Source: Lithodes maja (Eukaryota; Arthropoda; Malacostraca; Decapoda; Lithodidae). From it: 64,000 nucleotides of DNA. The stretch is from positions 1 to 64,000 of the forward strand of contig JBAKBP010012303.1 in assembly GCA_037953745.1 (NCBI GenBank). Reading direction: 5' to 3'. Positions 39,315-50,661 of the stretch are shown here, piece after piece. Each line of letters starts with the position of its first letter. Positions within the stretch are counted from its first letter, which is position 1. The notes below the pieces were generated by a model that was not told where the DNA came from, made no database searches, and saw nothing but the letters and a program-made list of their open reading frames with translations. Position numbers and translations under genes: made by a program.

Positions 39315-42269
39315 CTAAACTCTATAGCCATCTGTCATGACACCTCTCTCAAGATCATAGCTTCTCTCAAAGAGAAAAGTCTTAAGTTGTCTCTTGAAGC
39401 ATTCAACAGAACTCAGTTGTCTCATGGACAGCGGCAACCTGTTATACAACCTCGGAGCCATGTAGGAGAATGACCTCTCAAAGAAAGAAGACTGCTGGAA
39501 AGCCCTTGGTTCATCAAGACGAAAAGGGTCATTGTCATGACGCACAACTACACCATGGTGTGCCGGTGGGCGCCTGAGCAGCTCCGCAAGGTACCTAGGC
39601 TCACCAAATTTGAGAACCTTAAAAGTCACCAAACACAACTTAAATTCTATTCTTGCTCTTACTGGCAGCCAGTGCAGTTCTATGTGAAGAGATGTAGTAG
39701 GAGTTCTAGGTGGAACACCAAAAATTAGTCTTGCGGCCCTGTTAAGAACAGACTGAACTTTCTTCAAAATATAATTTGGAAGACCCACCAACAGGGCATT
39801 GCAATAATCAACACGAGAGAAGACCAATGAGTGAACCAACGTCAGGAGGCAACGTCTGGTTATAAACGGCTTCACCAAATAGAGATTTCTGATGTGCAAG
39901 TAACAACTTTTAACTATCTGGTTTACATGCTCTTTGAAATCTAATCGGGAGTTCACATATACACCCAGATTTCGAACAGAGTTGGCCGGTCGCAGCTGAG
40001 ATCCACCCACATTGATGGAGAGGGCACCTACTATATCATCAGCTCTTCTATTTCCTCGGATGATGAGAATATCAGTTTTACCATCATTTAGTTTAAGTTT
40101 TCTCGCTCTCATCCACTTCTTGATATCAGACATCAACAATTCCATCTTACTCCGTATATCAACTATATTTGTGATTCTCACATAAATCTGGGTGTCATCT
40201 GCATAAAAGTGAAAGGTGACATTATGTGCACGAAGCAGAAGAGACAAACTGCTAATATAAATTATAAATAGGATCGGACCTAAAACTGATCCCTGCGGAA
40301 CACCATACTGCAGGGGTGTCGAGTCCGAGACCACTTGATTTACCATCACACTCTGGGATCTACCTGACAAGTACGACCCAAGAAGCAAGAGAGCGGAGTC
40401 ACGCACACCACAATCATAAAGATCACTCAATAACAATCGTGATCCACTGTGTCAAAAGCCGCAGAGAGATCAAGCAAGACCAACAGTGAGGCCACACCAT
40501 TGCAAATGTTCTCAACTAGATCATTATGTACTCTAATCAATGCTGTTTCAGTTGAATGATGCTGCCGGTAAGCAGACTGAAAAATTGGGATAGTTTCATT
40601 CTGCTGAAGTAGTGGTTGTAATTGGTCAAGTATTGCACGCTCTAATATCTTTGATATGAAGGACAGGTTGGAGACAGGACGATAGTTCAACATGTTCTCA
40701 ACATCAAGTCCAGGTTTCTTTAGAGTAGGTCGGAGTAGTGCATGCTTTTCAGAATGTGGAAAGCTACCTTCAGAGAAGCACTTGTTAATTATTTTGGAAA
40801 TAAACTCAACTGTGTGATCATAGACTCTTGGTAGCTTGGAAACATTTATGGGATCCAACGGGCAAAATGTTTTATTGAGGTTTCTTATGTAGGACGAGAT
40901 CATGTCCACCTCTACTGAGTGAAAGGATGAGAGGACATTATTAGGAATGTGTCGGGGTTGGAGTACAACTGAAAGTTCTTCACCAACAGAAGCATCATCC
41001 AGTTCCTGTCTTATGCGAGTTATCTTGCCAGCAAAAAATGCCACAAAGTTGGCAGCCAATTCGGCATCAGGTACAGAAGGTCTTAAGCTGACTCTTGTTT
41101 TTCCAAGTAAACTGTTTACAATTAAAGCCAACCTCCTCTGGTCGTTACCACACGAGTCAACTTTTCCCTGATAATACACTTTCTTTTCATCTTTGATTTT
41201 GTGGACCACAGCTCTTCTGGCTGACAGATATTGCAACCATGTAGAGTCTGTTTTATTTTTCCGCCATTCACGTTCAGCTCTTCTACGCGCTCTTCTAAGA
41301 AATTTAACTCAAGTGCCATACCAGGGCGAATCATCTCGTACTATGATTTTCTTCTCTACTTCTGGACAGTGATGATCGAACACTAATTTAAGTGCATTTC
41401 CATGTACCTCCACCAGCTCATCTGAAGTAAGGTTGGAAGTATCAATACTTCCCAAGTACTGTTTTACTTCACTGCTAGCCAAATTTAGGTCTGCATTTTT
41501 ATAATTTCTAAATCTGATTACTTTTTCATGTGTGAGTGGCTTAGGAAAATCAAAGCTGAAAGTAATCAAAGCATGATCAGAGGTATTAGGGTCAGCATTC
41601 TCAACATCAACATCCAGAACACCACCACAACCCACAGGAGAGAAAACCAAGTCAAGGGTGTGTCCTAAGATATGAGTTGGGTGGGACACATGGTTTACAA
41701 AATTGTTCTGATCAGTCAACTCAAGGAACTCAGGAGAGAATGGCTTCAGATGAGGGCTGTCAACCCAGTAATTAAAATCTCCACATATCAAAAGTCTTCC
41801 GGTTTTAGCAGAAAATTCCTCGAGAAACTGCCCAAACTCTTCCATAAAACCCCTATCTGTGCCACGATGGCCAGGCCTATAGACAACTGCCATTCTTAGA
41901 ATTTGTTGATGGAGTTTTATTTCCACTTCCAACAGTTCATAATAAAGAGGGGCTGGATTATGGCTTATTTGCAAGATATTCACCAGAGATGTGGAGTAGA
42001 CAACTGCCACTCCACCACCCGGATGATCTCCCCCTAGGCCTAGGAACATTTATTATGGAATGGGTTTTAGGCAATGCCGCCTGGATAATATTCAGATCTG
42101 ACTCGAACAACCAGGTCTCAGTGAGACATAATACATCAAGGTTACGTTCATCCAAGATCTCGCAAATATGATCCATTTTGTTACGCAAGGAACGAACATT
42201 CAACAGACCCAGTTTCAACCGGCTCCCATGTGCATTTTTCAGTTTTTTGAACCTACAAAATTGGTGTTC
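39315..42269 (-). pseudogene. LINE-C ORF2: endonuclease and reverse transcriptase
   Basis: Endonuclease: KLGLLNVRSLRNKMDHIC, DVLCLTETWL, LLICGDFNYWVDSP and NTSDHALITF hold the catalytic Asn, Glu, Asp and His. Reverse transcriptase: YRPVSNLSFISKILERAILD, LLVLLDLSAAFDTVDHD, YGVPQGSVLGPILFIIYISS and FHFYADDTQIY (YADD at about 40190-40215). After that come ADRVDY-like (FSRVDYCNALL) and LHWLPVRARI blocks typical of L2/CR1-group proteins. No RNase H. Lesions: a frameshift near 42030, a TGA at 41309-41311 and a one-base loss near 40436 at DTVDHD. The frame is open upstream to the ORF1 stop with no ATG before the endonuclease. Confidence 0.88.
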
Positions 42270-43605
42270 TCAATAACTATTTCTCTGAGCTGTCATTAAA
42301 GGACAATTTCTACTTGAGGCGAAATGATTTGGCGGCTCCGTAACTGATGTGGAGCTCATACAATTTATACATTTGGGGGAAGTCTTGTTGGTGCAGTCTT
42401 TTGAGTTATGAGTACCGGCACAGAAGTTGCATTTTGGATCCTCATTTTTCCGATAACACCTGTCACTGGTATGACCAAAGCCCTGGCAATGGTAACATTG
42501 TGTTACCCAGAAGCGATCGTATGCACGACATCTCACAAGTCCAACATACACAGAATTGCCATCATCCACAATGGAAGAGCGTATTTCAGGTGACATTTTT
42601 ACTACCGCAATCTTAGTGTGTGCATCACTCTTTTGCTTAGTGAATAGCAAATTCATAGCTAAGCCATCGTCGACCAGGGACTTTATTCTTGGGTTCTTGT
42701 TGAGGATGCTGGGAATGATCTCATTTTCCTCAGCATCATTAGCAATGCCCACCAGTCATTTTTGGCATCATCTTCTTTGGTTCGGAGACACTGAAGGCAC
42801 TGTCCACCCCCAAACACTGATTGATGGCCCTTCCTGCATCTTCTTTGGCTTTCTTGGATGGAAGTCGTACCACCAGTACACCCGAATCAGTTCTAGTTAA
42901 CTTGTTAACCGGAACCGAAGCCAAAGCAGTCTCGATTGCCTTTGTATCTGGTGGGCTTACTGGCTCGGAGGATCGGTCTTTTAGCTTCACTACCAGGACC
43001 TGATGGTCCCAGACAGTTTTTTTCTTTCCACCATCTACCACCTCAGTGGTGCGTTTGGTCGGCTCCTTTTTGGTCTCTACTGTTTCCCTCACTACCTTTT
43101 CCTTGCTCTTCAAAACCTGCACTACATTCCTCTCAAACTCTCTTTTCTCTTTTTCTCTCTCTTCCACCTGCTCCTTCATGATTTCTTCCAATGCATCCAC
43201 CTTAGCATTCCCCACCCTTGTCCACTCATCTTTCTCCTCACTTATTACTCCCTTTACTTTCTCACTTAAATGGCCCTCATACTCCTTTAGCTGCTCCTTG
43301 AGTGCCATGTTCTCTGCCTCCAGCTCATCTACTTTCCTTATTACAGCATCTAGGTTAGCAATTAATGGCCCATCTGCAGTTGCTACTGAACTGGCTCCAC
43401 ATATTTCTGTCAGTGACTCCACCTTCACACCTATATCTCTCCTCCAATTCTCCATAACTCCCCTCCATCTTAACAGACCCATCATCTGTCTCTTCACTAC
43501 AGTCAATTGATCCTCCACTTCATTACCCTCTGCCAGAAATCCCTCAAATTCATAGCTCTCTTCATCTCCCAATAAACTCTGCCTCCGTTTGCCTTGGCCG
43601 GCCAT
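42270..43605 (-). pseudogene. LINE-C ORF1: coiled coil, RRM-like region and zinc knuckles
   Basis: The N-terminal half (43605-42739) is rich in charged heptads (VDELEAENMALKEQLKEYEG, EQVEEREKEKREFERNVVQV), a coiled coil likely to trimerise or dimerise the protein. Then comes VLVVKLKDRSSEP and a region to about 42560. The C-terminal part has CYHCQGFGHTSDRC (a CCHC knuckle), CNFCAGTHNSKDC and CINCMSS. A single-base frameshift in the 42739-42752 overlap joins the two ORFs. The TGA stop at 42270 is in frame with ORF2. Confidence 0.82.
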
Positions 43606-43998
43606 TGTTTATATTTATGTAGCCTACAATTAAAAATATACAAAACACTTAATAAAATTAGAGTAAAATTAAACTACTACCTGGGATAAACCCAGGTAGC
43701 GCCGCCCCCGTTTGTGTCACCCTATCTTGAAAAAAGAATAAATGGAAAAAATAAATAGAAATAGGTGTTTGCGAGGTCACACGAGCAGGTGGGGTACGAC
43801 TTGATTACCTTCCAAAGAAGGTAACCCAACCGAGGTGTTGCAAGTACAGTACTAGGCAAAGATGAAATGTGAAAACTTTAACCGTGTTTTGGGCCTTCAG
43901 CAGTAGCAGATACGTCACTCGGAAAAATAAACCCCATTGGTTACGATACTGCCACTGCGCAAAGCAGTGGCATAAATCATCATTACAAGATTCCAGGG
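43606..43998. other. Junction between LINE-C leader and DIRS-B leader
   Basis: No ORF. CCACTGCGCAAAGCAGTGG (about 43951-43969) is a short hairpin. I could not find DIRS-B inverted terminal repeats here. Confidence 0.4.
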
Positions 43999-46902
43999 TT
44001 GATTCTTTCTCTCAACAATTGTGACATAATCAACTTTAACGATAATCAACTAACGATAGATTACCTAACTCAGATTACGGAATATCCCCTGGGTTGTCAC
44101 CTACACTCGAGGTCCTACTTCACGCTGGAGGACGAGTGCGAGTTCCCGGGATTCGCCACTCCAGGTCCTTCCTCCAAGCGAATGGCGTCTTTGCAACAAC
44201 ATCCCTCCACACCACCGCCGGATCACATCCAGGGGTGTTCAACAGAGGGATATCATCAAATTCCCTTAATGGCACATAATCAATGCTTATTTCATGTACC
44301 GTGCATAGATCGCACTAAGGCAGCTTGGAATACCCTTGTCTGCCAATCATGTTTTTTCTACGTTACCAAATTCCATGAGCATAGTGTCCCTCAAGATCAA
44401 TCTCTTGCTACACAAGTACAGTACTTTTATCTGCATGGGAAGAGATCAAGACTTACATTTCAAAGGTTCTCAAAAAGGTTCCGTCTCTGGCTGACCCGAA
44501 AGCTCTTGAATTTTTGAAGATCACTATTCCCCCTTCTCAGAGGACTAGCCGTTCAGTAACCCCCTCTAAGACTAAACATTCATCCGATCGGAAACGTAAA
44601 TCTTCATCAAGCTCTAGTTCAAGAAATAAAACAATTGCTCGGAGTAACTCTCCTCAGTCTGATACGAGCACAGCTGTCACAATTAATCTGGACTCTGATC
44701 ACCAAGCCAATGCTTTAAGAGAACATGAAACTCTCGAAACTCCTTATCCAGACCAATCTCTTGAGTCAATTCAGTCTTCCATACCTGGCTTTCAGATTAA
44801 ACCACTTTTGCAGACTAATACATCAATCAATCCAGCCGTAATCACTGTTCACGCTGATATTCATCATTCAGGAGATTCACCAGTCAGACGGAGTCTTCCA
44901 ATCACTCCTCTCCAAAACAAACTTATATCTCAACAACCTTACATACTAGCAACTGACATACCTAAAATTTTAGATAGTCAGTTAACACCAGGTCAAGGAG
45001 TAGACGAAGAAATTTATCTCTCAAATTCACAGGATAATTTGCATGACACCTACCCAGAAGATCCAGGTGAAGGAGATTTTGAAGGGTTCCCTAACTATCA
45101 ATCTTATGAAGAAGATGACCCTTGGTTCCAAGGTCAACATAGCCATGAACGACCCTTCTCTCCTTCACAGGCATCTGAAGGAGATGTGTCTCATAATACT
45201 TCCGTATCTAAAGAATATGTTACTAATGTAGTTCAAGAATCCCTAGAAGAGTTTGCTTCACTAGTGGCTAAAGATATGGATAGTAAACTAGACAGGGTGT
45301 TGCAAGCTATCTCTAAAACACCTTCTCACACCCTGACCAAACCTGACCACCAGACCATACCCTTAGCAGTCAACCCTATTCTACCTAAACCATCTTCCAA
45401 TATTACTCTTGGACAGCCAGTTACTCAACCCAAGCAACAGAACTGCTTGCTTCAACAACCTATTTTTTTGTCTCCCATTACACCGACTGCTCTCAAGATT
45501 GATCCCGACCCTACTAAAAAAAAAACTACCTCTTCTCTATGGCCCTCCTCGTCAATGGGACAAAGTACCCATCCTCACACCAATAGGGGCCACATCAGAT
45601 TCCTCAGATTCTTTCCCAGTACCACGAGACTGGTCAGTCGAAATTAATGAATTTCGACACTTACGAGCAAAGGATAAAGAGGGTAGGGTGTTGGATGTGT
45701 TAGTATACCCCTTCCCATCAACACAAGATACTAGATTTTTTGTGTACAAATTAGCTCCTGCCATTACTTCCACTAAACTTTTCAAACCGTGGTCAGATTT
45801 TAAAAAATCAGACGGCCACGATGCATTAAAATTACTTTCTTCCCTTTGCACAACTGGATGCACCACGATCCTAGGCGAGTCACAAAATCAAATGCTAGAA
45901 ATCACTGATATTGGTTATGGTCCGTGGTCAGAATGGGCAGAGGAAGCCAGTAAATTTGCTATGAGTACCTATGATTCTTGAACTACGAAGATTCCTAATG
46001 AGGATCACCACTTTGCATCTCTTTTCGTGTACATGTCGGACTCTCTGCCCAAAGAATTCTGGGAATTTTTGAGAGGCCCGAAAATTGCATGCCAAAATTT
46101 AACAGACCCTCTCTTATCTACACCTACTCAGAGCATGCTGGAGAAGGATTGTAAACTTAGACAAAAAGCCCATAGATTGTTATCCAACTTTTTGTTAAAC
46201 AGACAACTCACTCACACTATGAGAGAGGTAACAGACTCTATTCAGGATACAAACTCTAGGGCAGCTTTATCACACATCAGGAGAGCCTCTCTTAGCAACT
46301 CTCTTATGACAGCGGGAGACGTCAGGACAGCCATTTTCGAAGTGGCCAAAAACCGTCAAGATATCCGCATTTTTCTCTCGAGGAACCTGCCCAAAGATAT
46401 CAAAACAAGAATCTTGCTCTCTCCCCTATACTCGAACAGATTAATACCAACCTCTACTTGGTCTGAAGTATCTACACTACTCTTACAACCCTCTGTCAAT
46501 ACCTATCGAGCTAACTTTCTCAAACTCAGATCACAACGACTCCCCAGGGGCCAAAGTAGTCGAGGCAGACGAGGTCTTTCTTACACAGTACCTACACATT
46601 CCAGAGGGTCTTTTCAGTCGCCCTTTCGCGGCCAACATACCTACCGAGGCAGGTTCAATTCCACGTCTCAACGAAGTAGAAGGCCTAGCCAAACCAGATT
46701 TGCCAATAGGCAGAATTTCTCGCCTAGACAGTCACAGAACCACTCTGGAGAACAAACATCTTTTAGATCTCAACAACCAGCTCATGCCTATTTTGCAAGT
46801 AACCAACAACAAAACAGGCAACAAAACAGACAGAACCAGACACAACAACACAAACAACAACAGGCCAACTATCCAAAAACCTTCTCAAGTTCAAAAAAAT
46901 AG
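43999..46902 (+). pseudogene. DIRS-B gag
   Basis: N-terminal part: PCIDRTKAAWNTLVCQSC, the counterpart of the DIRS-A C-DR...W...C-x2-C module. A frameshift near 44490 leads to a Ser/Arg/Lys-rich tract (DRKRKSSSSSSSRNKTIARS). An acidic middle follows, then a second shift at the ten-A run 45516-45525 that restores LKKKLPLLYGPPRQWDKVP, homologous to DIRS-A. A TGA at 45979 interrupts the frame, which continues with MSDSLPKEFWEFL and a helical region. The C-terminus is Arg/Gly/Gln-rich (RGSFQSPFRGQHTYRGRF, NQQQNRQQNRQNQTQQ), probably nucleic-acid binding. There is no zinc knuckle. Originally one frame of about 950 codons. Confidence 0.78.
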
Positions 46903-46919
46903 ATTCGTTCAACCTAGCC

Positions 46920-49060
46920 TTGCATCATATAATATCCCAAGGCACAACCGGCTCCTTTCAAACCAATCACACAGCATGGCCAAAAGCATCTTGGGCCAGA
47001 CGGCTAATAAAGAAGGGTCTGTTTTGGAAATGGAAGAAACGGCCTTTCCTTCGCCCATGCTCAAACACACTGTCAGTTCCGGTCAATGTCTATCTATCTA
47101 TCTATCTATTGCCAGACGCCTTACTCCCCTTACGAGGGTGGCCATACACAGAATGCCCCCAAGCGGACCTATTCCCTGTGAGAGGGACAACCCGAGCCAG
47201 TTTAGTGAAGGACTTACAGGATTGACCACTCAATTCAGGATCCGTCCGACTCCGAGGCCCTCTGTGTATCTTGTTAGCACTATTTTTCTACAGTGGTGTC
47301 CGGCTAATCCATCCACTAACCTGCCTTACCCTTAGGTAAGCAGTACGGATTTGTATCAGGTTTACTCCCCTAGACAGGTTGCCAACCAAGGCTGACGAGT
47401 CCCATCCACCCGGATTTGTATAAGGTTGTCTCCCCTAGATGAGTTGCCGACCAAGGCTAACGAGTCCCATCCACCCGCAGTCAATGTGCAGTCACTTATT
47501 CAAGAGATGCTCCAACTAGGAATCCTCAGAACCATCCCAATAACTTCGAAAGTCTTTCTGTCTCGCTTATTCCTTGTTCCAAAACGAGACAGCCCAAAGT
47601 TCAGACCAGTCATCGATTTATCGATTCTAAACAAATTTATTGTCAATCATCCCTTCAAAATGTTAACAATCCAACAAATTTGATTAACACTTCAACCCCG
47701 AGTCTGGCTAATGACACTGGATCTGAAAGATGCCTACTGGCATGTTCCCATAGCCAACAGATACCAGAAATATCTAGCAATACCTTACTTAAACACAGCT
47801 GTAGTATTCCGCAGACTCCCATTTGGCCTCAACATAGCACCCAGAATTTTTACAAAACTAGTCAAACAAGCCCTATTACCATTACGACAACAAGGGATCA
47901 ACATCTTATTCTATCTAGACGACTGGGTAATCACAGGAAATTCTCCCCAACAGTGCCAGGATCACACATTACTAGTCATTCAACATGTCACCAATTTAGG
48001 CTTCCATGTAAACCTCGAAAAATCAAACTTAGTACCGACACAAAGAGCAGCCTGGATAGGCCTCCTTTGGGACACTCAATCTCTCACTCTGCAACAGACG
48101 ACATCAAATGCCAGACGGTTACAAGTAAAGTTATTCAGAACACTTCATGCAAAGACGATTACCAGACGTCTGTGGGAATCGTTAATAGGGTCGATAAATT
48201 GGGTTCAACTATCAGTCCCATTAGGCAGACTTCGACTGAAACGCTTGATCTGGCTAGGCAACAAGACTGTTCCAGTAACTCAACCTCATACTCTTATAAC
48301 AATTCCTCAACAAATTCTCAAACTGCTAAGCTTTTGGATCAAACCAGAGACACTTTCTTCAACAGCCCACTGGTCAGATCCCCCTCCGTCTCTATGGGCA
48401 GACACGGATGCAGCAGGAGCCCTAGATTGGGGCTACCAGTCATCCGAGGTCGCTGGACTTCCCTCAATCTCTATCACATAAATGCCATGGAGCTAGTTGT
48501 TCCTCTATTCTTCCTCAAAGACCATGCATATACACTTCAACACAGAGCAATAGCATTTCGCATGGACAACACATCAGCCGTGTCCTGCATCAACAAACAA
48601 GGTTCCACGAAATCTCACACGCTCCTAAGGCTATCAGAGAAGATATTTTTCCTTGCTCTACAACATCAGATCACAGTTCAGGCAGTTTACCTTCCATTCC
48701 AGGCAAGGCGAATCTGTGGGCTAGTCGAATGGCCAATAACTCAACAGACCTTCGACAAACTGATAAAACCATTCCACCCACAGATAGACCTATTTGCTTC
48801 TCATCAGTCTACAATACTCCCTCTGTTTCTGACCCGATGGCACAAGACCCAAGCGGGCGGACCAGATGCGTTCTCAGAAGTTTGGAACAAGTGGTCTTCG
48901 ATTTACCTCTTTCCTCCCCCAGACACAACACTAATGTGCAGAGTTTTGCAACGACTTCACTTATTTCAGGGTCAAGTGTGTCTCATAGCACCGATCTGGC
49001 CAACACAAGTGTGGTTCAATCAACTATCTCTATGGTGTCCAAATCTAATACCTCTTCCGA
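46920..49060 (+). pseudogene. DIRS-B reverse transcriptase, RNase H and methyltransferase-like region
   Basis: Start region TGSFQTNHTAWPKASWARRL matches DIRS-A (GSFRTCHQAWPLNTWARMV). An insert at about 47090-47480 carrying a duplicated 65-bp unit breaks the frame. Reverse transcriptase continues: SRLFLVPKRDSPKFRPVIDL, MTLDLKDAYWHVPI, FRRLPFGLNIAPRIFTKL and ILFYLDDWVIT (YLDD at about 47910-47925). RNase H: LWADTDAAGALDWGY near 48395, INAMELVVPLFFL and AFRMDNTSAVSCINKQGSTK. Then VDLFASHQSTILPLFLTRW and SIYLFPPPDTTLMC, the methyltransferase-like stretch. Frameshifts occur near 47690, 48470 and 48720. No full protein can be made. Confidence 0.85.
47346..47475 (+). repeat. Tandem duplication of a 65-bp unit inside DIRS-B pol
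   Basis: Two adjacent copies starting CGGATTTGTAT at 47346 and 47411, ending CCCATCCACC, with about seven differences. DIRS-A has no equivalent at this point of pol, so it belongs to an insertion. Confidence 0.85.
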
Positions 49061-50094
49061 TGTCATGTTTCCACTTAGAGCAGATTGGCAACCTGCAGAC
49101 TTGTCTAAATTTTGCTTTATGGATATTTTCAAAGCCAAATGGCTAAATTCTTATGATCAAGCCATTCACGACAAATTAATCAAACAATTTACACCTTCCA
49201 CAATTAGACAGTATGAGTCACATTGGAAACACTTTACAATGTGGATTGTCGAATCCAACCAACAAAGTGCCTCAGTAAGTTTAATTTTAAAGTATTTAAA
49301 TTACCTTTTCGAAGACAAACACCTATCAGTCAACACACTTCGCAATCACCTCTCAGCCATTAAAGAACCATTCTATGACCTTACTGGCCTTAGACTTCCA
49401 CCTAAAGATGAAGCAGGTTTTATTAAAGCTTGTTTTAGATTACGAGCTCCTGCGAGACAGATTCTACCTCAGTGGTCTCTAGACAAAGTGTTAAATCTAT
49501 TAAGTAATAGACCTTACACGGTCAACCCCTCTGATGACAAGCTCTTATCTAAATGTGTTTTCTTAATTTCGTTAGCAACAGCACATAGAGTGTCTGAACT
49601 TGCGGCCATGGCTAGATCTGCGAACTGCTTACAATTTAAAGAAGATCTGAGTGCGGTTACACTCGCACCAGCTCCTGATTTTATAGCCAAGAACGAAAGA
49701 GAAGATCATATGTTCTCACCTTTTGATATTAATGGCCCTAAAACAAAAGAATAAACATCACACACTATGCCCAGTGTTGGCTTTGTATAAGTATGTACAC
49801 CCTTCTCATTTGTGGATCTCTTCACATGATAAATCAAGATTATCTGAACGTCAACTTGCTTCAATCCTAGTGGACGTTATCAAAACAGCCGAACCGTCAG
49901 CAGTAGCAAGGGCCCATGATGTGAGAAAGTGGGCCACGACAGTCAGATTTCTTAACAATTACTCGATCCAAGACATTAAGCAAACAAGAGTCTGGTCATC
50001 TCACCACACATTTTTATCCAAATATCTTTCGGTTCATTTGAAGAGACCCACTGTGCCATGCATAGCCATGAGAATTAGTCATAAACCTAAGTGA
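49060..50094 (+). pseudogene. DIRS-B tyrosine recombinase
   Basis: The core-binding half (WKHFTMWIVESNQQSASVSL, LKYLNYLFEDKHLSVNTLRN) and the catalytic half (SLATAHRVSELAAMARSANC with the first Arg; ARAHDVRKWATTVRF with the H-x-x-R box; WSSHHTFLSKYLSVHL with the His and candidate Tyr) are all present. A single frameshift at about 49735-49750, in an A-rich stretch (CTAAAACAAAAGAATAAAC), separates the last third (49723-50094). It would integrate a circular DNA copy. Very similar in motif spacing to the DIRS-A enzyme. Confidence 0.87.
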
Positions 50095-50190
50095 TCTCTG
50101 TTTATTGCAATAATGCCATGTTTTATGTTACAAGTACGTGTGAGGTTCACCAAGCACTGACTTACTTTTAGGAGTTTTCGACAAAACAGA

Positions 50191-50213
50191 GGGGGGGGGG
50201 GGGGGGGGGGGGG
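50191..50213 (+). repeat. G23 homopolymer after DIRS-B recombinase
   Basis: 23 consecutive G, 96 bp after the recombinase stop. See the 16-nt counterpart in DIRS-A at 16406-16421. Confidence 0.9.
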
Positions 50214-50661
50214 TTCCGAACTGGAGAACCTCTCACAAGTGTTGTTCAATGGTAGCATTAATAAGATTATAATCTCTAAGGGTTAATTTCTAATACAAGA
50301 TATTAGATTAATAAATACACAAAATTCTTTTTTGGGGTGAGTTTAATAGGTATGAATAGATTTTATTTTTTACAAATCATTCTAGTACTACAGTATGTAC
50401 AATTCTTATGTGTTACAATATATAGTGGCTCTTTTATTAAGTTTTACTGCATCCTTATCATTATCTACCTTTCTATTACTTCCTAAGGCTTAACTAAGGC
50501 TGCCTCAACGTCTACAGGGAGAGGTTGAACCTGAGCAGTTGGGGGAAGCTGACCACTCAACCCCCTCAGCACCTCAGCACCACCAGCGACATAGGAAACA
50601 ACCAACTAGATTCCCAAACAAGAAATAATTATATAGTTTCACAAATAGTTAACCTTTCAAG
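50214..50661 (+). other. DIRS-B tail and LINE-D leader
   Basis: Mostly AT-rich. One short frame just before LINE-D ORF2 ends with LPQRLQGEVEPEQLGEADHS and HRKQPTRFPNKK (stop at about 50628). It might be the end of a lost ORF1, but this is weak. Confidence 0.35.

Larger units (their letters stand above)
39146..43740 (-). mobile_element. LINE-C, decayed two-ORF LINE (L2/CR1-like)
   Basis: Minus-strand order is a 5' leader with a CTGGG/CCCAG hairpin near 43680, coiled-coil ORF1 with zinc knuckles (43605-42270), ORF2 endonuclease and reverse transcriptase (42269-39315), and a 3' end that may be the TTA-repeat at 39146-39167. Both boundaries are estimates. It contains at least two frameshifts and an internal stop in ORF2 and one frameshift in ORF1. 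Confidence 0.75.
43999..50213 (+). mobile_element. DIRS-B: second DIRS-type retrotransposon, plus strand
   Basis: Order: gag (43999-46902), reverse transcriptase, RNase H and methyltransferase-like region (46920-49060), tyrosine recombinase (49060-50094) and a G23 run. Each part aligns by motif with DIRS-A, but the protein sequences are clearly different, so it is another subfamily. Several frameshifts, a stop and an insertion in pol make it inactive. Terminal repeats were not identified. Confidence 0.82.

Noticed and set aside
47092..47112. CRISPR-like or regulatory array at the TATC repeats
   Set aside because: A simple tetranucleotide microsatellite; no spacers.
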